A stretch of DNA of 64,000 nt, taken from positions 99,215 to 163,214 of the forward strand of contig JADJIH010000018.1 of assembly GCA_016707115.1 (NCBI GenBank), written 5' to 3'. The stretch is from Ignavibacteriales bacterium (GTDB taxonomy: Bacteria > Bacteroidota > Ignavibacteria > Ignavibacteriales > Ignavibacteriaceae). This document shows positions 42,447-52,339 of this stretch, piece after piece. Each line of letters opens with the position of its first letter. Within the stretch, counting starts at the first letter, position 1. The notes below the pieces were generated by a model. It searched no databases, was not told the origin of the DNA, and saw only the letters and a list, made by a program, of their open reading frames with translations. A program made the translations under genes and the position numbers.

Positions 42447-43778
42447 TTATTCCTTAGCTAAACCACCGGGAGTTTGAGGTGTTGATAACAAATGCTCAAA
42501 CAATTCCCATCGTTTAGCAGTATTATTTTCAGTTCCGCCATTGCGTTCGATGTAATCTTTCACAATATCCATTCCCAAATTGTAATTGATTACATAGCTT
42601 CTGTACTTTTCAATAAATGAAACATATTTGTCTGCACTGTCTTTTGTACGCAAGGCATTTTTCATTAACCATTCCACTGCTTGCTCTCGTGTCCATTTTC
42701 CATCAAGAAAATTTCTTGCTGCTTCATTACCGGAATAACTGAAATTCTTTTGCAGATCTAAAACTTTGTAAAAAAGATCTGCTTCTTCAGGATTTAGTCC
42801 TGCTAACGGAAACAAAACTTCTTTTTCAAATTTTATTCTTTCTTCACCGGCAAAAGCCATCGGGATACCGTAATTAGCAGTTCCTTCCGCAATTAACGAT
42901 TGAGGAGAAAATAGAGCGTAAACTTTAAACTCGGGCCAGTTACGTTTTTTTGCAAGATTAGATTCCAGCAATACATTATAAACATGATGCCCCGGATAAC
43001 CTTCGTGTGCAGCAAGATCAACAGCACGATCGATAAAGATTGGCAAATCAGTATTTACTTCAATTACGCTGTAAAAATTTCCTTTGTACCAATTGTATGC
43101 ACCCCACGGTTTATCTTTTACATATTCAACCTTAAAAGATTCCTGTTCAGGAAGTTTAATATGTTCCAAAGTTTTAGTTCGGCATTCCTTAATTGCTGCA
43201 TTAAAAACATCATCAAGTTTATCAGTCGGAATAACAAACTTCATTTTAAAATCATTTAATCTTTTTGCAACATCACCTTTACCGGGAAGAATTTTATCAA
43301 GTTCTGCTATTGCTGATTGGAAAAATTCATCATTATGTGTTGGAGCGGATGCATCATACAGAGCTTTTGTTTCTTCATCAAAAGGAAGAAGCACTCCGTT
43401 TAGCATAAAGATTTTTGTTTTGCATGCAAGCAGTTGTTTGTAAAGGTATCTGAATCGAAGTGTTTCCAATTCGTCAGCTTTGTATTCACCGAGAGATTCA
43501 AGTTCATTTAGAAGTTCATCTGTTTGGGTGGATAAAACTTTATAGGCTGTTGAATCAAATGTTAAATCAGTTTTTAAACCGGAACGCCAATCTTCGGGAC
43601 CATAATAAGCATCAACAAAATCGGCATCATACTGTCCGATGTTTAAAACAAGCTTTACATAATCTTCTGCTATATTATTCATTTTCAACTCAAGATCACT
43701 TTGAATTACTGATTCTTTTTTCTCACTGCAGGAAACTAAAATAAATACTATTGCTAAGGTTAAAATTAATTTATTCAC
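42447..43778 (-). CDS. DUF885-family lipoprotein (putative metallopeptidase)
   Basis: 443 residues. A lipoprotein signal ends in LVSCSEKKES. The region DLAAHEGYPGHHVYNVLLE has the HEGYPGH motif of DUF885, a helical family related to M3/M32-type zinc peptidases. GTANYGIPMAFAGEERI probably carries the third metal ligand. It is probably anchored on the periplasmic side. Substrate unknown. The start overlaps the small membrane gene by eight bases (43771-43778). Confidence 0.87.
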   Translation of the reverse strand: MNKLILTLAIVFILVSCSEKKESVIQSDLELKMNNIAEDYVKLVLNIGQYDADFVDAYYGPEDWRSGLKTDLTFDSTAYKVLSTQTDELLNELESLGEYKADELETLRFRYLYKQLLACKTKIFMLNGVLLPFDEETKALYDASAPTHNDEFFQSAIAELDKILPGKGDVAKRLNDFKMKFVIPTDKLDDVFNAAIKECRTKTLEHIKLPEQESFKVEYVKDKPWGAYNWYKGNFYSVIEVNTDLPIFIDRAVDLAAHEGYPGHHVYNVLLESNLAKKRNWPEFKVYALFSPQSLIAEGTANYGIPMAFAGEERIKFEKEVLFPLAGLNPEEADLFYKVLDLQKNFSYSGNEAARNFLDGKWTREQAVEWLMKNALRTKDSADKYVSFIEKYRSYVINYNLGMDIVKDYIERNGGTENNTAKRWELFEHLLSTPQTPGGLAKE

Positions 43779-44148
43779 TTTTTAACCTGTTCTTTCGCGC
43801 ATCAATAAAAGATTTAACTGCTAAAATTAAAAACACCAAACACATTACCGCCATTATTGCCTGTACCGTAACCGCGGCAGGTCTTTCCATTTCTGCACCG
43901 CCAAGCATTTTGAAGAATTTAAATAATCCGCCAACTGTTCCCGCAAATCCAAGCAGAGTTAAAATTGCAGCACCGTGCATTGCGTGTTTTAAGTATTTTT
44001 CATTAAGCGCCAGCCAGCCAAAGATTAACATTGGTATTCCAAAGAAAGTTGGGATGAGAGCGGTAATGCTTTCACTGCTTATTCCAAAGTAACCATATAA
44101 ACCCATTAAAATAAATATCACACCGTAAGCAATTGTTAGTTTAGCCAT
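43771..44148 (-). CDS. Small four-span membrane protein
   Basis: 125 residues with four hydrophobic helices (LTIAYGVIFILMGLYGYF; ALIPTFFGIPMLIFGWLAL; HAMHGAAILTLLGFAGTVGG; VTVQAIMAVMCLVFLILAV). No family is recognised with confidence. It overlaps the DUF885 lipoprotein start by eight bases, so the two are translationally coupled. Confidence 0.75.
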   Translation of the reverse strand: MAKLTIAYGVIFILMGLYGYFGISSESITALIPTFFGIPMLIFGWLALNEKYLKHAMHGAAILTLLGFAGTVGGLFKFFKMLGGAEMERPAAVTVQAIMAVMCLVFLILAVKSFIDARKNRLKSE

Positions 44149-44268
44149 TGGATCTCCATAAAATTATTTGTTTACAATCAGAATTTAATAAAAGGGAATG
44201 AAAGAAAAGAAAGCAAATTTTAGTCAGTTATGCTAAAAATATTACAAAACAAATTATTATAATTTATC

Positions 44269-44649
44269 TTAAGCAAGCATAGATTGAATTAGTTTTTTCA
44301 AAACTGCATCATCCACCGGTTTGATTAGGTAATTATGGGGAAAAGATAATTTTTCATCAAACAACCTTGTTCTTACTTGTTTATCGGCATTACCGGAAAT
44401 AAAAATTACAGGTGTAGTTTTTATAGCGCAAAGTTGTTTTGCAAGTTCAACACCATCTAATTCACCCGCAATATTAATATCAACAAAAAGAATATCTAGT
44501 TTTTCCCTGGAGAAAATTTCAAAAGCTGTCTTGCTATTATTTGCAAGAAAGGTTGTTGCTAAGCCGGTTCTTTTTGCAATTAATGAAATATGAAGAGCAA
44601 TTATAGCCTCGTCGTCTATTATTAATCCTTTGCGTTCTAACTTAGCCAT
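44269..44649 (-). CDS. Single-domain response regulator
   Basis: 126 residues of receiver domain. The phosphoacceptor Asp lies in LDILFVDINIAGELDGVEL, with acidic residues at GLIIDDEAI and the Lys in YLIKPVDDAVLKK. There is no output domain. It lies 24 bases beyond the CheB-CheR-PAS kinase gene and is its likely partner. Confidence 0.93.
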   Translation of the reverse strand: MAKLERKGLIIDDEAIIALHISLIAKRTGLATTFLANNSKTAFEIFSREKLDILFVDINIAGELDGVELAKQLCAIKTTPVIFISGNADKQVRTRLFDEKLSFPHNYLIKPVDDAVLKKLIQSMLA

Positions 44650-44673
44650 AATTCTCCCTTTTTTATTATAACG

Positions 44674-47600
44674 TTAAATTGATTGTTCTTCATTTGTCGG
44701 AAACTGAATCTTAAATGTTGCACCATTACCGTTTTCAATAATTAAATTACCATTTATCTGGCTTACTAGATTTAAGATTAGATTCATACCAAGCGACTTT
44801 GCTTTTTTTGTGTCAAAGTTCTTTGGTAATCCTTTTCCGTTATCTTTTACAGTAATTTCTGCAAGAGATTCTTTACTCTTAACAGTAACTGATATTTTGC
44901 CTTTTTCTCTGGATTTAAAAGCATGCTTTACTGAATTGGAAACAAGTTCGTGAATAATTAACGAAGCAGGCACGGCAGTGTTAATATCAAGTAAAAGATT
45001 TTCACCTTTAATTTCGGTTTTAATTCTATCCTCTGATAAGGAGGAATTAAATATTGAAATGATTGTTTTTAAATAATGCTTAAAATCTATTTGGGATAAA
45101 TCATCAGATTCATAAAGATGTTTATGAATAACTGAAATAGAATGTATTCGATTTTTAGCAGTTTCCAGTATCGTTCTTGTTTTTGCATCAGAGATGTTTT
45201 CTGTTTGCAGAGATAATAAACTAGAGATTATCTGAAGATTATTTTTTACCCGGTGATGAATTTCTTTTAATAAAATTTCTTTTTCTCTAAGTGAATGAGA
45301 AAGTATTTCTTTAGTATTTCTTATCGAAGTTATATCTTCAAAAGTAGTATAAACCTGATAAGGTTTTTTTTCATTTCCTCTGAACTGCGGAATAGCATTA
45401 ATTATTATCCACCTGTAGTTGTTGATTTTAGGATTAAATACACCCATTATTACACCACTGGCAGGTTTTCCGGTCTTAAGAGCGATCATAGAGGGGTGAT
45501 CATTACCAGCAAACTCGCTCATATCTTCATGAACAGCTTTCCATCCTGAATCCATTGAATTTCGTTTTTGCATCTGTTCTACCGTTAAGCCCAAGATTTC
45601 CTCAGCTTTTGGATTAGCCGAAATTATATAGCCGTTAGGATCTAAATAAATAACACCCTGCTGCATCGTTTCAAACATTGTACGGTACTTTATTTCGCTC
45701 TCGCTAAGTTTTGTTTCCTTTACTTTACTGTCGTTTATATCATAAGAAACACCAACCAATTGTATATAAGGTATGTGATCAGTATTAATTTTAACAACTG
45801 CTCTCTCCTGCAGCCATCGCCATCTGCCGTCATTAGATTTTATTCTGTACTCATAGTTAAACACAGTATTTGGATTAGAAATACCTTTGTTTAATTCCTC
45901 AACAAATCCATCCAGATCTTCAGGATGAATGTATTCCTTGTAATCATTTACGTTTATAATCCCGGAATTAAAAGGCAGCCAATTGAAAAATTTTCCAAAT
46001 CGGTTTCCCATTTCTTTTGGATCTAATATATCCCAAATCCACCAGGAAACTCCTGCTGATTCAAAAGCCTGATCAAGTACCGTGTTCGCAACTTCAAGTT
46101 TATCAACAGTATCTCGAAGATCAGTAATATCTATGTATGTAATAACAACACCATCCGCAGATTCATCACTTCGTGTAAACGGAGTTATACGCTGAAGATA
46201 ATGTCTGCTTCCTGTGCTTTTTATCTGTTTGTAAGAATAAGATCGTTCTTCAATTACCTTTTTTGCTTCAACAAGAATATCTTTTTCAGTTATATCAGCA
46301 AAGTTGGATGCAAAATCATAAATAGGTCTTCCAATATCATTTTCACGAAGATTAAAAACTTTTCTTAATTCCGGAGTAAACTTTCTTATTCTCATTTCAG
46401 AATCTAAAAACAAAGTTCCAATTTGTGTGCTGGCAAGTAAGTTTTCCATATCAAGAGTAAGATTTTCAAGCTCAGTATTTTTTGCTTGCAGTTCTGTGTT
46501 TATAGAATAAAGTTCTTCGTTTACAGATTGAAGTTCTTCATTTGCACTTTGCAGTTCCTCATTGCTGGCCATCAATTCTTCGTTCGAAGCTTGCAGCTCT
46601 TCATTGCTGGTCTCAAGTTCTTCTACGATATTTTGCTTTTCGGTATTTAGAACTTTTAATTCACTTTCAAGATCTGTAATTCTTTGATTGTTGATGTCCG
46701 TATCATTTCCAAGATTCATGGTAATTTTTATCGTATCAGTACTTTGAATAGATGGAAACTCAATCAGAAACACAGAATAATTATCAACCTCGATGAACGG
46801 AATTCTAACTATAATTGAAACTGTGTAGTTATTGTCGTTGTGTGTAAAAGTGGCATCCTTAATTTCAACAGGAATTTTATCAGCAGCAGCTCTTCTAACA
46901 GCATTGCGCACGATTGATGATAAACCAGGTTCCAGCATGTCTATCAGGTTAGATGTAAAAACACCTTTACCAACGGTAAGATATTTGCCGATGTCACCAT
47001 TAATAAACATAATCTGAAAATTCTGATCAATAAATATGGATGGCGGAGAATGTAGTTCGGTTAAAGTTCTATAATAAGATTCTTCACTATGTGAATTGTT
47101 CTTTGCGTTGCTTGCGTAAGTTTTATCAGGAGAAAGATATTTATAAAAAACAGATTTCTTAAAATCGTAATCATCAATATTGTTTCTTGATATTTGCTGA
47201 CCTGATCTTTTATAAATTCTCCATTTAGGATCAAGAACTTCAAATTGTCCTTCATTATCACTGATGTTCTCGCTGTGTCCTAGTAATAAAATTCCACCGC
47301 TGCGTAAAGAAAAGTGAAAATTACTAATTACACGTTTTTGTGTTTCCGGTTTTAGATATATTAATAAATTACGGCAGCTTATAATATCCATCCGGATAAA
47401 TGGAGGATCTTTTACAAGGTTGTGTGCTGAAAAAATAACCTTTTCTCTTATTCGTTTTATTAATTGGAACTGATCTCCGGATTTTACAAAATAATTCTGA
47501 AGTCTTTCCTTTGCTATATCTGTAATAATATTAACAGGATATAAAGCAGCACTGGCTCTTCTAAGTGCATCAGTATCAATATCAGTTGCAAAAATTTTAT

Positions 47601-48633
47601 AATCACGATTAATTTTATTTCTTATCAGATATTCATCTAGCAAAATTGCAATCGTAAAAACTTCTTCACCAGTTGAACAAGCAGGAATCCATATGCGTAT
47701 AGGATCTGTGGATTTTTTATCATTAAAAATCTTTCCAAATCCATTTAACACGAGTGAATCAAAAGCTTCCGGATCACGGAAAAAATTTGTTACACCTATC
47801 ATAAACTCTTTATACAAAATAATTGCTTCATCTTCGTTTGAAGTAAAATATTTTTTGTAATCATCAAGTCTAATAATTCCTAAAATATCCATTCGCTTCT
47901 GAATTCTTCTGGCAAGTGTATTAGATTTATAAGTGCGAAAATCAATTCCTGTAATTTTATGTACTTCAGAAAGCAAATCTTTAAATAGAATATCTGTGTC
48001 AATTTTATCGCTATCAAAAAAATCTGTTTTGCTTGTAGATAGATCGATAAGTTTTTTTGCAAGATCAATTGGGGATCCAATAAAATCTGCAAGATGCGTA
48101 TGAAGCGCTGTATTAGGCATTCCATTAAACTGTGCAGTTTGCGGATCTTGAACCATTACGGTACCACCTGAAGCTTTTACTGTTCTTATCCCTCTTGAAC
48201 CATCACTTCCGGTGCCTGACAGTACGATAGCAACTGATCTTTCTGCACACTCACTACCGAGAGAATGAAAAAAAATATCAATCGGCAAGTTCAGTCTATC
48301 GAAAGGTGCTTTCTTAATCAGCTTTATTTTATTCCCTTTTAATGAAATGTTAACATCGCTGCGGTTTAAATAAATTTTGTTCGGCTGAATTTCCATTTCT
48401 TCAGTAACAGTAAGAATTTCCATTCCTGTATGTTTACCAAGAAGTTCATTCATTAAGCTTTTAAAGTTTGGGGAAAGATGTTGAATGATGACAAAAGACA
48501 TTCCTGTTTCACCGGGAATGTGATTAAAGAAATCCTGGATTGCATCCAATCCACCGGCAGAAGCACCTATACCAACTATCAACGGTTTAGATTCAGTAAT
48601 GCTTGGAACTTGGTTCATAGAATGCCTTTCCAC
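44674..48633 (-). CDS. CheB-CheR-PAS-histidine kinase hybrid
   Basis: 1319 residues. Domains in order: CheB-type methylesterase (about 12-195; IVGIGASAGGLDAI, VIIQHLSPNF, LSGTGSDGSRG); CheR methyltransferase (about 220-480; IRIWIPACSTGEEVFTIAIL); a PAS-like part; a coiled coil with NEELQASNEELMASNEELQ repeats (about 655-725); PAS domains; and a HisKA_2 kinase (LKEIHHRVKNNLQIISSLLS) with a HATPase end (ELVSNSVKHAFKS, NGKGLPKNF). This is a known modular sensor kinase type that is not part of a chemotaxis cluster here; CheB/CheR may serve as regulatory domains. The single-domain regulator follows 24 bases downstream. Confidence 0.93.
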   Translation of the reverse strand: MERHSMNQVPSITESKPLIVGIGASAGGLDAIQDFFNHIPGETGMSFVIIQHLSPNFKSLMNELLGKHTGMEILTVTEEMEIQPNKIYLNRSDVNISLKGNKIKLIKKAPFDRLNLPIDIFFHSLGSECAERSVAIVLSGTGSDGSRGIRTVKASGGTVMVQDPQTAQFNGMPNTALHTHLADFIGSPIDLAKKLIDLSTSKTDFFDSDKIDTDILFKDLLSEVHKITGIDFRTYKSNTLARRIQKRMDILGIIRLDDYKKYFTSNEDEAIILYKEFMIGVTNFFRDPEAFDSLVLNGFGKIFNDKKSTDPIRIWIPACSTGEEVFTIAILLDEYLIRNKINRDYKIFATDIDTDALRRASAALYPVNIITDIAKERLQNYFVKSGDQFQLIKRIREKVIFSAHNLVKDPPFIRMDIISCRNLLIYLKPETQKRVISNFHFSLRSGGILLLGHSENISDNEGQFEVLDPKWRIYKRSGQQISRNNIDDYDFKKSVFYKYLSPDKTYASNAKNNSHSEESYYRTLTELHSPPSIFIDQNFQIMFINGDIGKYLTVGKGVFTSNLIDMLEPGLSSIVRNAVRRAAADKIPVEIKDATFTHNDNNYTVSIIVRIPFIEVDNYSVFLIEFPSIQSTDTIKITMNLGNDTDINNQRITDLESELKVLNTEKQNIVEELETSNEELQASNEELMASNEELQSANEELQSVNEELYSINTELQAKNTELENLTLDMENLLASTQIGTLFLDSEMRIRKFTPELRKVFNLRENDIGRPIYDFASNFADITEKDILVEAKKVIEERSYSYKQIKSTGSRHYLQRITPFTRSDESADGVVITYIDITDLRDTVDKLEVANTVLDQAFESAGVSWWIWDILDPKEMGNRFGKFFNWLPFNSGIINVNDYKEYIHPEDLDGFVEELNKGISNPNTVFNYEYRIKSNDGRWRWLQERAVVKINTDHIPYIQLVGVSYDINDSKVKETKLSESEIKYRTMFETMQQGVIYLDPNGYIISANPKAEEILGLTVEQMQKRNSMDSGWKAVHEDMSEFAGNDHPSMIALKTGKPASGVIMGVFNPKINNYRWIIINAIPQFRGNEKKPYQVYTTFEDITSIRNTKEILSHSLREKEILLKEIHHRVKNNLQIISSLLSLQTENISDAKTRTILETAKNRIHSISVIHKHLYESDDLSQIDFKHYLKTIISIFNSSLSEDRIKTEIKGENLLLDINTAVPASLIIHELVSNSVKHAFKSREKGKISVTVKSKESLAEITVKDNGKGLPKNFDTKKAKSLGMNLILNLVSQINGNLIIENGNGATFKIQFPTNEEQSI

Positions 48634-48812
48634 CTGTTAAAATTATTAATTAAATAAGTATGAATAATGAAACGAAGTGCGGGTCAATAAAGTTGATTGA
48701 CTTAAATAATTGTGGCAAACATAGTAAGCCAATATTTCAAGTTCAATATTATAATGATATTTTTATTTCATAACATCACAAACAATTGATAGCGCAAACG
48801 AATGTAGGATTG

Positions 48813-51194
48813 TCATTCCAATTTTATAATCAGGTATTTTGTTCCATCAATTGTCAGCAAAATTTTGTTATCCTTTACAACTAAATCTCTTCCGCTTACA
48901 AGATCTATTGCTCTCCTTACATTATAGACTGCTGGCAAAACAAATTCTAAATCTTGTGTCTCCGAATTTTTATTAACAATTGTTAGAATTCTTTCGTTCA
49001 AATCTGATCTAATAAAAGCATAAATATTTTCATCAGCTTGCAATGTTAAAAAATCTCCATAGCGTAATGCTGAATGTTCTTTTCTGATATGAATTAGTTT
49101 GCTCACATCTTCAAAGGTTTGTATTTCGTTTTTGTCCAGATCGTAACCAAAACGCATCATTCTTCTGTTATCGGGATCAGCAGCACCGGTCATTCCAATT
49201 TCATCTCCATAATAAATAATCGGAACACCAGGAATGGTTAAGATATATGCAAGGTGCAGTTTTAATTTATCATAACTTTTGGGATCATCAACTTTTGGCG
49301 GATTGTTCCAGGCAAAATCTCCGGCACGTCCATCATTGATTGCTAGATCACCATCAGCATAAGCCATATAACGGATTTTATCATGACTATCCATTATGTT
49401 GCCCATTAAATTATTATATCCGAAAACCTGGAAACTTTTTTGCATCTGGTAATCAAGTAATTTATATGAAGCTTTTTCATCCAGAAAAGTTGGAACAGCT
49501 ACATCATAAAGATTAAAATTAAACTGCGCACTTAACTGTCCGTTATTAACATAAGAAGCAATCATATCAATTCCGCCAAATGATTCACCGATCTGATATA
49601 CTTCTTTATCAAAAGGTATAGCAATTTCTTTTTTCAATTTTTTTGTAAGTAGTCTCCAGAATTCGTTTGGAACATGTTTAACTGCATCGTGTCTGTATCC
49701 ATCTGCGCCAGTTACTTTTAACCACCAGACAGCATTGTCTGTCATAAATTCAAGCGCTTCGTAAGAACTTACAAAATCAAACGAAGGCATATAAGGTTCA
49801 AACCAGGTGGTTAAACGGTATTCATCCCATAATCTTAAGTTCATTCTTCCGTTTGGCAGATTAAAGGTTCCAAACCAATTACGATGATCTTTCCACATCC
49901 AATGCTCTTCATGAACATGATGTGCAACATAATCGAGAAACACCTTAGAGTTTTTTTTGTGAGCAATATCGATTATTTTTTTTACAAGATTCATATCGCC
50001 GAAATGTTCCTCTACTTTGTTTGATGAAGTCGGCCAGTAACCGTGATAACCGGTGTACCAGCGATGAGGCGCAGGATATTCCCGATAAGCATTATTTGTA
50101 TTATCAACAATTGGAGAAATCCAGAAAGCATTTACACCAAGTTTATCAAAATATCCTGATTCCATTTTATTAATGATTCCCTGTAAATCCCCTCCTTGAT
50201 AGTTTGCAGGAGTAAAAAGTGAATCGTGTTTTACCGGATTGTCATTTGATATATCACCATTGCTAAAACGGTCAATCATTATGCTGTAAATTATGTTATC
50301 ATTTAAAGTATGAACTCCGGATTTACCGGCGATAACACCATCGTGAATTTGGATAGTCTGGATATTTGTGTGTTTACCCATTCTGTTTACAGCAAGTCTA
50401 ACAGTGTGATTACCTTTTAACATTTTACCTTTAACTGTAAGGGTAATTTCCCTTCCATTAATTTGCATAAGCTCTGAAGGAAATTTCTTGTTATCAAAAA
50501 GAGCAATCAAACTTTCTTTGTTTACCATATTACTACGATCAGCATTTTCAAAATAGAAATTTAATTTCAATCCATCATTTGCATTATTTGATCCAAGAAC
50601 GTGAAGAAACATTTTATCTTTTGCCGATTCCTCAATTATTCTAAGCGAGTTAAAATCTCCCATTCCATTTGGAACCTTATCAGAATTTGCAGGATCAACA
50701 ACTTCTCTTCCATCAACATAAAATTTGTATTCATATCTTCCCGGATCAAGAGGAATTTCAATTTCAAGAACGCCATCACCATTTAAGTCTTTCATAGGAA
50801 GATTTTGTCTATCCCAACTATTGAATTGTCCAAACAGATTAACTTGTTTTTCTCCGTCTTGCGGTTTGTATGTAAAAAGATATTTTTGACTTTTTACAAG
50901 TTTAACAGGAAGTTGGTAAACTTCACCGTTATGCTTGAATGAAATTAATTCAATTCCTGAAAAATCATTGTTGGGAGTTAAGGAAAGTTGCATTGCTGAA
51001 CTATTGTAGCTGGCATTAACATTTTTGCTTGGTGTAAATTCAACATTATAATCTTCAGAATAAAAAAGATCACCGACCATAACTATTGTTGGCTGGTCCT
51101 GTGAAAGATTTATTGGCTGAATTAAATCGTGAATTGTCTGGGAAAAGTTTATCGAGGCTATAGTAATAATTGCTAGTAATATCTTTTTAAACAT
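48813..51194 (-). CDS. Exported GH13 alpha-amylase-family enzyme (cyclomaltodextrinase/neopullulanase-like)
   Basis: 793 residues with a signal peptide (KKILLAIITIASINFSQ). An N-terminal carbohydrate-binding fold resembles CBM48 (VNLFGQFNSWDRQNLPMKDL, GRYEYKFYVDGREV). The GH13 barrel has VFLDYVAHHVHEEH, GADGYRHDAVKHVPNEFW (nucleophile Asp, near residue 505), YQIGESFGG (acid Glu) and NIMDSHDKIRYM. The HDAVKH form and the N-terminal domain point to the maltogenic amylase/cyclomaltodextrinase subfamily. It probably breaks alpha-glucans in the periplasm or outside. No sugar transporter is adjacent. Confidence 0.93.
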   Translation of the reverse strand: MFKKILLAIITIASINFSQTIHDLIQPINLSQDQPTIVMVGDLFYSEDYNVEFTPSKNVNASYNSSAMQLSLTPNNDFSGIELISFKHNGEVYQLPVKLVKSQKYLFTYKPQDGEKQVNLFGQFNSWDRQNLPMKDLNGDGVLEIEIPLDPGRYEYKFYVDGREVVDPANSDKVPNGMGDFNSLRIIEESAKDKMFLHVLGSNNANDGLKLNFYFENADRSNMVNKESLIALFDNKKFPSELMQINGREITLTVKGKMLKGNHTVRLAVNRMGKHTNIQTIQIHDGVIAGKSGVHTLNDNIIYSIMIDRFSNGDISNDNPVKHDSLFTPANYQGGDLQGIINKMESGYFDKLGVNAFWISPIVDNTNNAYREYPAPHRWYTGYHGYWPTSSNKVEEHFGDMNLVKKIIDIAHKKNSKVFLDYVAHHVHEEHWMWKDHRNWFGTFNLPNGRMNLRLWDEYRLTTWFEPYMPSFDFVSSYEALEFMTDNAVWWLKVTGADGYRHDAVKHVPNEFWRLLTKKLKKEIAIPFDKEVYQIGESFGGIDMIASYVNNGQLSAQFNFNLYDVAVPTFLDEKASYKLLDYQMQKSFQVFGYNNLMGNIMDSHDKIRYMAYADGDLAINDGRAGDFAWNNPPKVDDPKSYDKLKLHLAYILTIPGVPIIYYGDEIGMTGAADPDNRRMMRFGYDLDKNEIQTFEDVSKLIHIRKEHSALRYGDFLTLQADENIYAFIRSDLNERILTIVNKNSETQDLEFVLPAVYNVRRAIDLVSGRDLVVKDNKILLTIDGTKYLIIKLE

Positions 51195-51337
51195 ATTCCG
51201 ATCCTGTAAGTTTAATAAAATTATTTTCTGTTAAATTGATAAAAATCTTGGAGACAATGTCTGCCAGTCTATCACAAGAATTTCTTAGATCAAATTTAAT
51301 AAAAGAGGTTTAAAGATTAAGTAAAGAAAATGATTAT

Positions 51338-51751
51338 TTACTTTAAATCTTTTAGTTCATCAAGATAATAGCAGTGATTGTGTTTTGTCATCCCAATTCT
51401 AGGATAATAATCAACTGCGGCGGGAGCAGACAGAAGGATTAGTTTTGCTTGCGGAGTCGCTTTTTTTGTTTCTTCAATTAGTTTTTTACCTATTCCTGTT
51501 TTCTGGAATTTGACATCTACGGCAAGATCTGAAAGATAAGTGCAGTACACAAAATCTGTAATTGATCGGGCAACTCCAACTAATGTACCATCTACTCGTG
51601 CAGTCACTATCAAATTAGCGTTATTGCACATTGATGAGACTCTCTGCTCGTCATTTATCGGTCTGCGTACAGCAAGAGTGCTGTTTTTAAGCACTTCAAT
51701 AAATTCTGAAACATCAAGAGATTTTTCAATTGCATAAACTATCTCACTCAT
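51338..51751 (-). CDS. GNAT-family N-acetyltransferase
   Basis: 137 residues of the GNAT fold. The acetyl-CoA region is LAVDVKFQKTGIGKKLIEET, where QKTGIG is the P-loop-like motif, with VGVARSITDFVYCTYLSD before it. A strong AAGGAGG ribosome site precedes the ATG. The substrate is unknown. It is downstream of HU on the same strand, separated by the HU terminator. Confidence 0.87.
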   Translation of the reverse strand: MSEIVYAIEKSLDVSEFIEVLKNSTLAVRRPINDEQRVSSMCNNANLIVTARVDGTLVGVARSITDFVYCTYLSDLAVDVKFQKTGIGKKLIEETKKATPQAKLILLSAPAAVDYYPRIGMTKHNHCYYLDELKDLK

Positions 51752-51766
51752 ATATCCTCCTTAAAC

Positions 51767-51800
51767 AAAAAAAGCGAAGAATAATATTATCCTTCGCTTT
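51767..51800 (-). terminator. Terminator of the HU gene
   Basis: The stem AAAGCGAAG/CTTCGCTTT (51771-51779 and 51792-51800) is followed on the minus strand by a T run (51773 down to 51767). It lies between HU and the GNAT gene. Confidence 0.88.
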
Positions 51801-51822
51801 AATAATACAATCTTAACTCAGA

Positions 51823-52104
51823 TTATAAAGCGTTATCTTTTGCAGCTTTAGCTATTCTGAATTTTAATACTCTCTTAGCTGGGATAACCATTGTAGCGCC
51901 TGTGGCTGGGTTTCTTCCCATTCTTTTCTTTCTGTTAACAACTACTAATTTACCTAAACCAGGAATTGTGAAAGCTTTCTTAGCCTCTTTGTATGCTAAG
52001 GCTACGAGTTCTTCTAAATACTGACCAGCCAATTTTTTTGTAACGCCGGTCTTCTTTGCCATATGATCAAGAATCTGACCTTTGGTCATTGGTTTTGCTG
52101 CCAT
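51823..52104 (-). CDS. HU/IHF-family DNA-binding protein
   Basis: 93 residues. KTGVTKKLAGQYLEEL forms the helical body, FTIPGLGKLVVVNR the beta arms, and KKRMGRNPATGATMVIPAKR carries the conserved GRNPATG arm tip. The N-terminus has an extension (MAAKPMTKGQ). It is a nucleoid protein that bends DNA. Followed by its own terminator. Confidence 0.95.
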   Translation of the reverse strand: MAAKPMTKGQILDHMAKKTGVTKKLAGQYLEELVALAYKEAKKAFTIPGLGKLVVVNRKKRMGRNPATGATMVIPAKRVLKFRIAKAAKDNAL

Positions 52105-52339
52105 AAATAGCCCTCTCTTTTAATTAATGAATGTTGTTTAATTACAAAGCGAAAATAAATATATTTTATTTGAAAAGAAAAGATTTCCAGATAAAAAATA
52201 TTTTTAACACGCAGTTCAATACCATAAATTGAGGGTGCAATCAACCCGTAATTCATCCAATGCCCTGTAATTAACTTTGATGCACAATTGTTAATTCATT
52301 ATTTTAATCTTTAATAAAATAATGTTGATTTAATTTTAT

